From positions 1-64,000 of the forward strand of contig CAIQIQ010000011.1 of the NCBI GenBank assembly GCA_903871935.1: a stretch of DNA of 64,000 bases, read 5' to 3'. The notes beneath the pieces were generated by a model. The model had not been told where the DNA came from. It saw only the letters and a program-made list of their open reading frames with translations, and ran no database searches. Source of the stretch: an uncultured Phycisphaerales bacterium. GTDB taxonomy: Bacteria; Planctomycetota; Phycisphaerae; Tepidisphaerales; Tepidisphaeraceae. This document shows positions 63,203 to 64,000 of the stretch, piece by piece (position 1 is the stretch's first letter; each line of letters opens with the position of its first letter). A program made the position numbers and the translations under genes.

Positions 63203-64000
63203 TTAGTGTTCAGGGATCGGCCAATCGGCGCCGGCTTCCTCGCGATCAACAAAGATTGCCTCATCGTAGCGCAGCATACACATGCCGTTGGTCCATGGAG
63301 CGCTCAGCGACGGAGTCACACCAATGGTTTCTTCGATTGCCCATCGCGCCATCGGCGCGCCCGCTTGATGGGTCAAGGGGTATCCGCCGCCAAAGCGGGC
63401 ATTGATCTCGATGACTTTTGCACAATCGTTGACCGCATCGTGGAATACCTGGATGTTCAGCACGCCGCGAGCTTCCGGAAGCGCCTCGGCGACCCGCTGC
63501 GCCACAGCTTCAATGGCAGGGCAATGGACAGTCATCGCCTTCACCACTTCACCACCGCGTGTCTCCAGGCGCAACCGAGGAACTGTGGCAAGGCACTTGC
63601 CTTGCCGGTCCACAAAGACATCGACCGTATACTCTTTGCCCGGGGCAAGCTCCTGGGCGATGTATTCACCATCGCGGATGCAGACGCGCAGTTCGTCGCG
63701 GTCTCTGACCACCCGCGCCCCGACGGAGGAACTGCCGCCGCGCGGCTTGATGAACACCGGGAAATCCCACTGTGCAGCTCCATCGAGCAGAGCGTTGGCG
63801 GCAATCTGCCGTACAGTGGGAATGCCCTGAGCAACCAGCCACTCGTGCGTCAGTTCCTTATCATTGGAGATCCTGATGGCCTGCGGCGATGAGACCATGA
63901 CTTCGGTGCCGATCGAGCGGAACGCCTCTCGATGGGCGGCATAAAACGGGAGGTCGGGATCAATGGTCGGGACAACCAGTCGAACATGCTGCTCGCGGCA
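63203..64000 (-). CDS. ATP-grasp protein (carbamoyl-phosphate-synthase-large-like), partial
   Basis: Frame runs off the right edge with no start seen; 265 residues visible. Near the edge 'LVVPTIDPDLPFYAAHREAF' precedes 'VSSPQAIRISNDKELTHEWL', and 'FPVFIKPRGGSSSVGARVV' is the ATP-grasp loop; 'VIEINARFGGGYPL' is the metal-binding end. Enzymes of this type join an acid and an amine using ATP; pathway unknown. It is just upstream of the HAD gene. Confidence 0.85.
   Translation of the reverse strand, partial: CREQHVRLVVPTIDPDLPFYAAHREAFRSIGTEVMVSSPQAIRISNDKELTHEWLVAQGIPTVRQIAANALLDGAAQWDFPVFIKPRGGSSSVGARVVRDRDELRVCIRDGEYIAQELAPGKEYTVDVFVDRQGKCLATVPRLRLETRGGEVVKAMTVHCPAIEAVAQRVAEALPEARGVLNIQVFHDAVNDCAKVIEINARFGGGYPLTHQAGAPMARWAIEETIGVTPSLSAPWTNGMCMLRYDEAIFVDREEAGADWPIPEH

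Overview
This window is a gene-dense, GC-rich bacterial chromosome segment. It most likely comes from a planctomycete, perhaps of the Phycisphaerae. The main clues are two secreted proteins with the planctomycete N-terminal 'LEPR-XLL' signature (PLEPRQLLAA at 14607-16292; LEQRTLLAA at 25077-26474), a membrane protein with the CxxCGYDLRxxPxxGxCPECG zinc ribbon common in that phylum, and many large secreted sugar-processing proteins of poorly described families. I saw no rRNA, tRNA or CRISPR array.

Layout. 1-1031: a DUF2442 gene and mostly empty sequence. 1032-13840: carbohydrate and surface block, with a DUF4091-like secreted protein, an apiosidase-like (DUF4038/GH140-type) protein, two PepSY membrane proteins behind a right-handed beta-helix protein, a SnoaL-like protein, an unknown secreted protein, an SGNH hydrolase and a GH36-type glycosidase. 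13841-14606: a non-coding block with TGTAGC-type repeats spaced at one DNA helical turn. 14607-18907: an RTX/LEPR-XLL protein, a small unknown gene, a RAYT transposase remnant with REP palindromes, and a persulfide dioxygenase/rhodanese protein. 19227-24128: a five-gene envelope operon (two CsgG-like proteins, COG3014 lipoprotein, YcfL, LpoB) ended by a perfect hairpin. 24214-32559: hisA, a CAP-domain/RTX protein, gcvH-gcvPA, a TlpA-like thioredoxin, a transglutaminase-like secreted protein and a nitrilase. 32728-34687: vapBC, a small membrane protein and an HEPN/MNT pair. 34817-41175: an MttB-like methyltransferase, SGNH hydrolases, gcvT, iscA/erpA-type and hscB genes, a GNAT. 41244-53814: a 1085-residue coiled-coil membrane protein, a TIM-barrel glycosidase, zinc-binding proteins, an AAA/DUF4143 ATPase, a DUF123 GIY-YIG nuclease, an M81 peptidase, and another secreted barrel protein. 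53943-54548: an HI1419/HI1420-type toxin-antitoxin pair. 54645-60514: a DUF4832 protein, a palindromic element, two membrane proteins, a repeat-rich 0.7-kb gap with two perfect DnaA boxes, and a TPR/SPOR lipoprotein. 60534-64000: a sugar transferase and CapD-like dehydratase pair, a HAD phosphatase and an ATP-grasp protein running off the edge.

Main themes are extracellular polysaccharide breakdown and surface proteins; an envelope operon with the LpoB-type activator of penicillin-binding proteins; a glycine-cleavage system split over two loci; and at least three toxin-antitoxin type modules. At two of these modules, and at the DUF4143 ATPase, a dyad lies directly on the promoter; two of those promoters predict leaderless mRNA. 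All product names come from reading the translated sequences, not from database searches.
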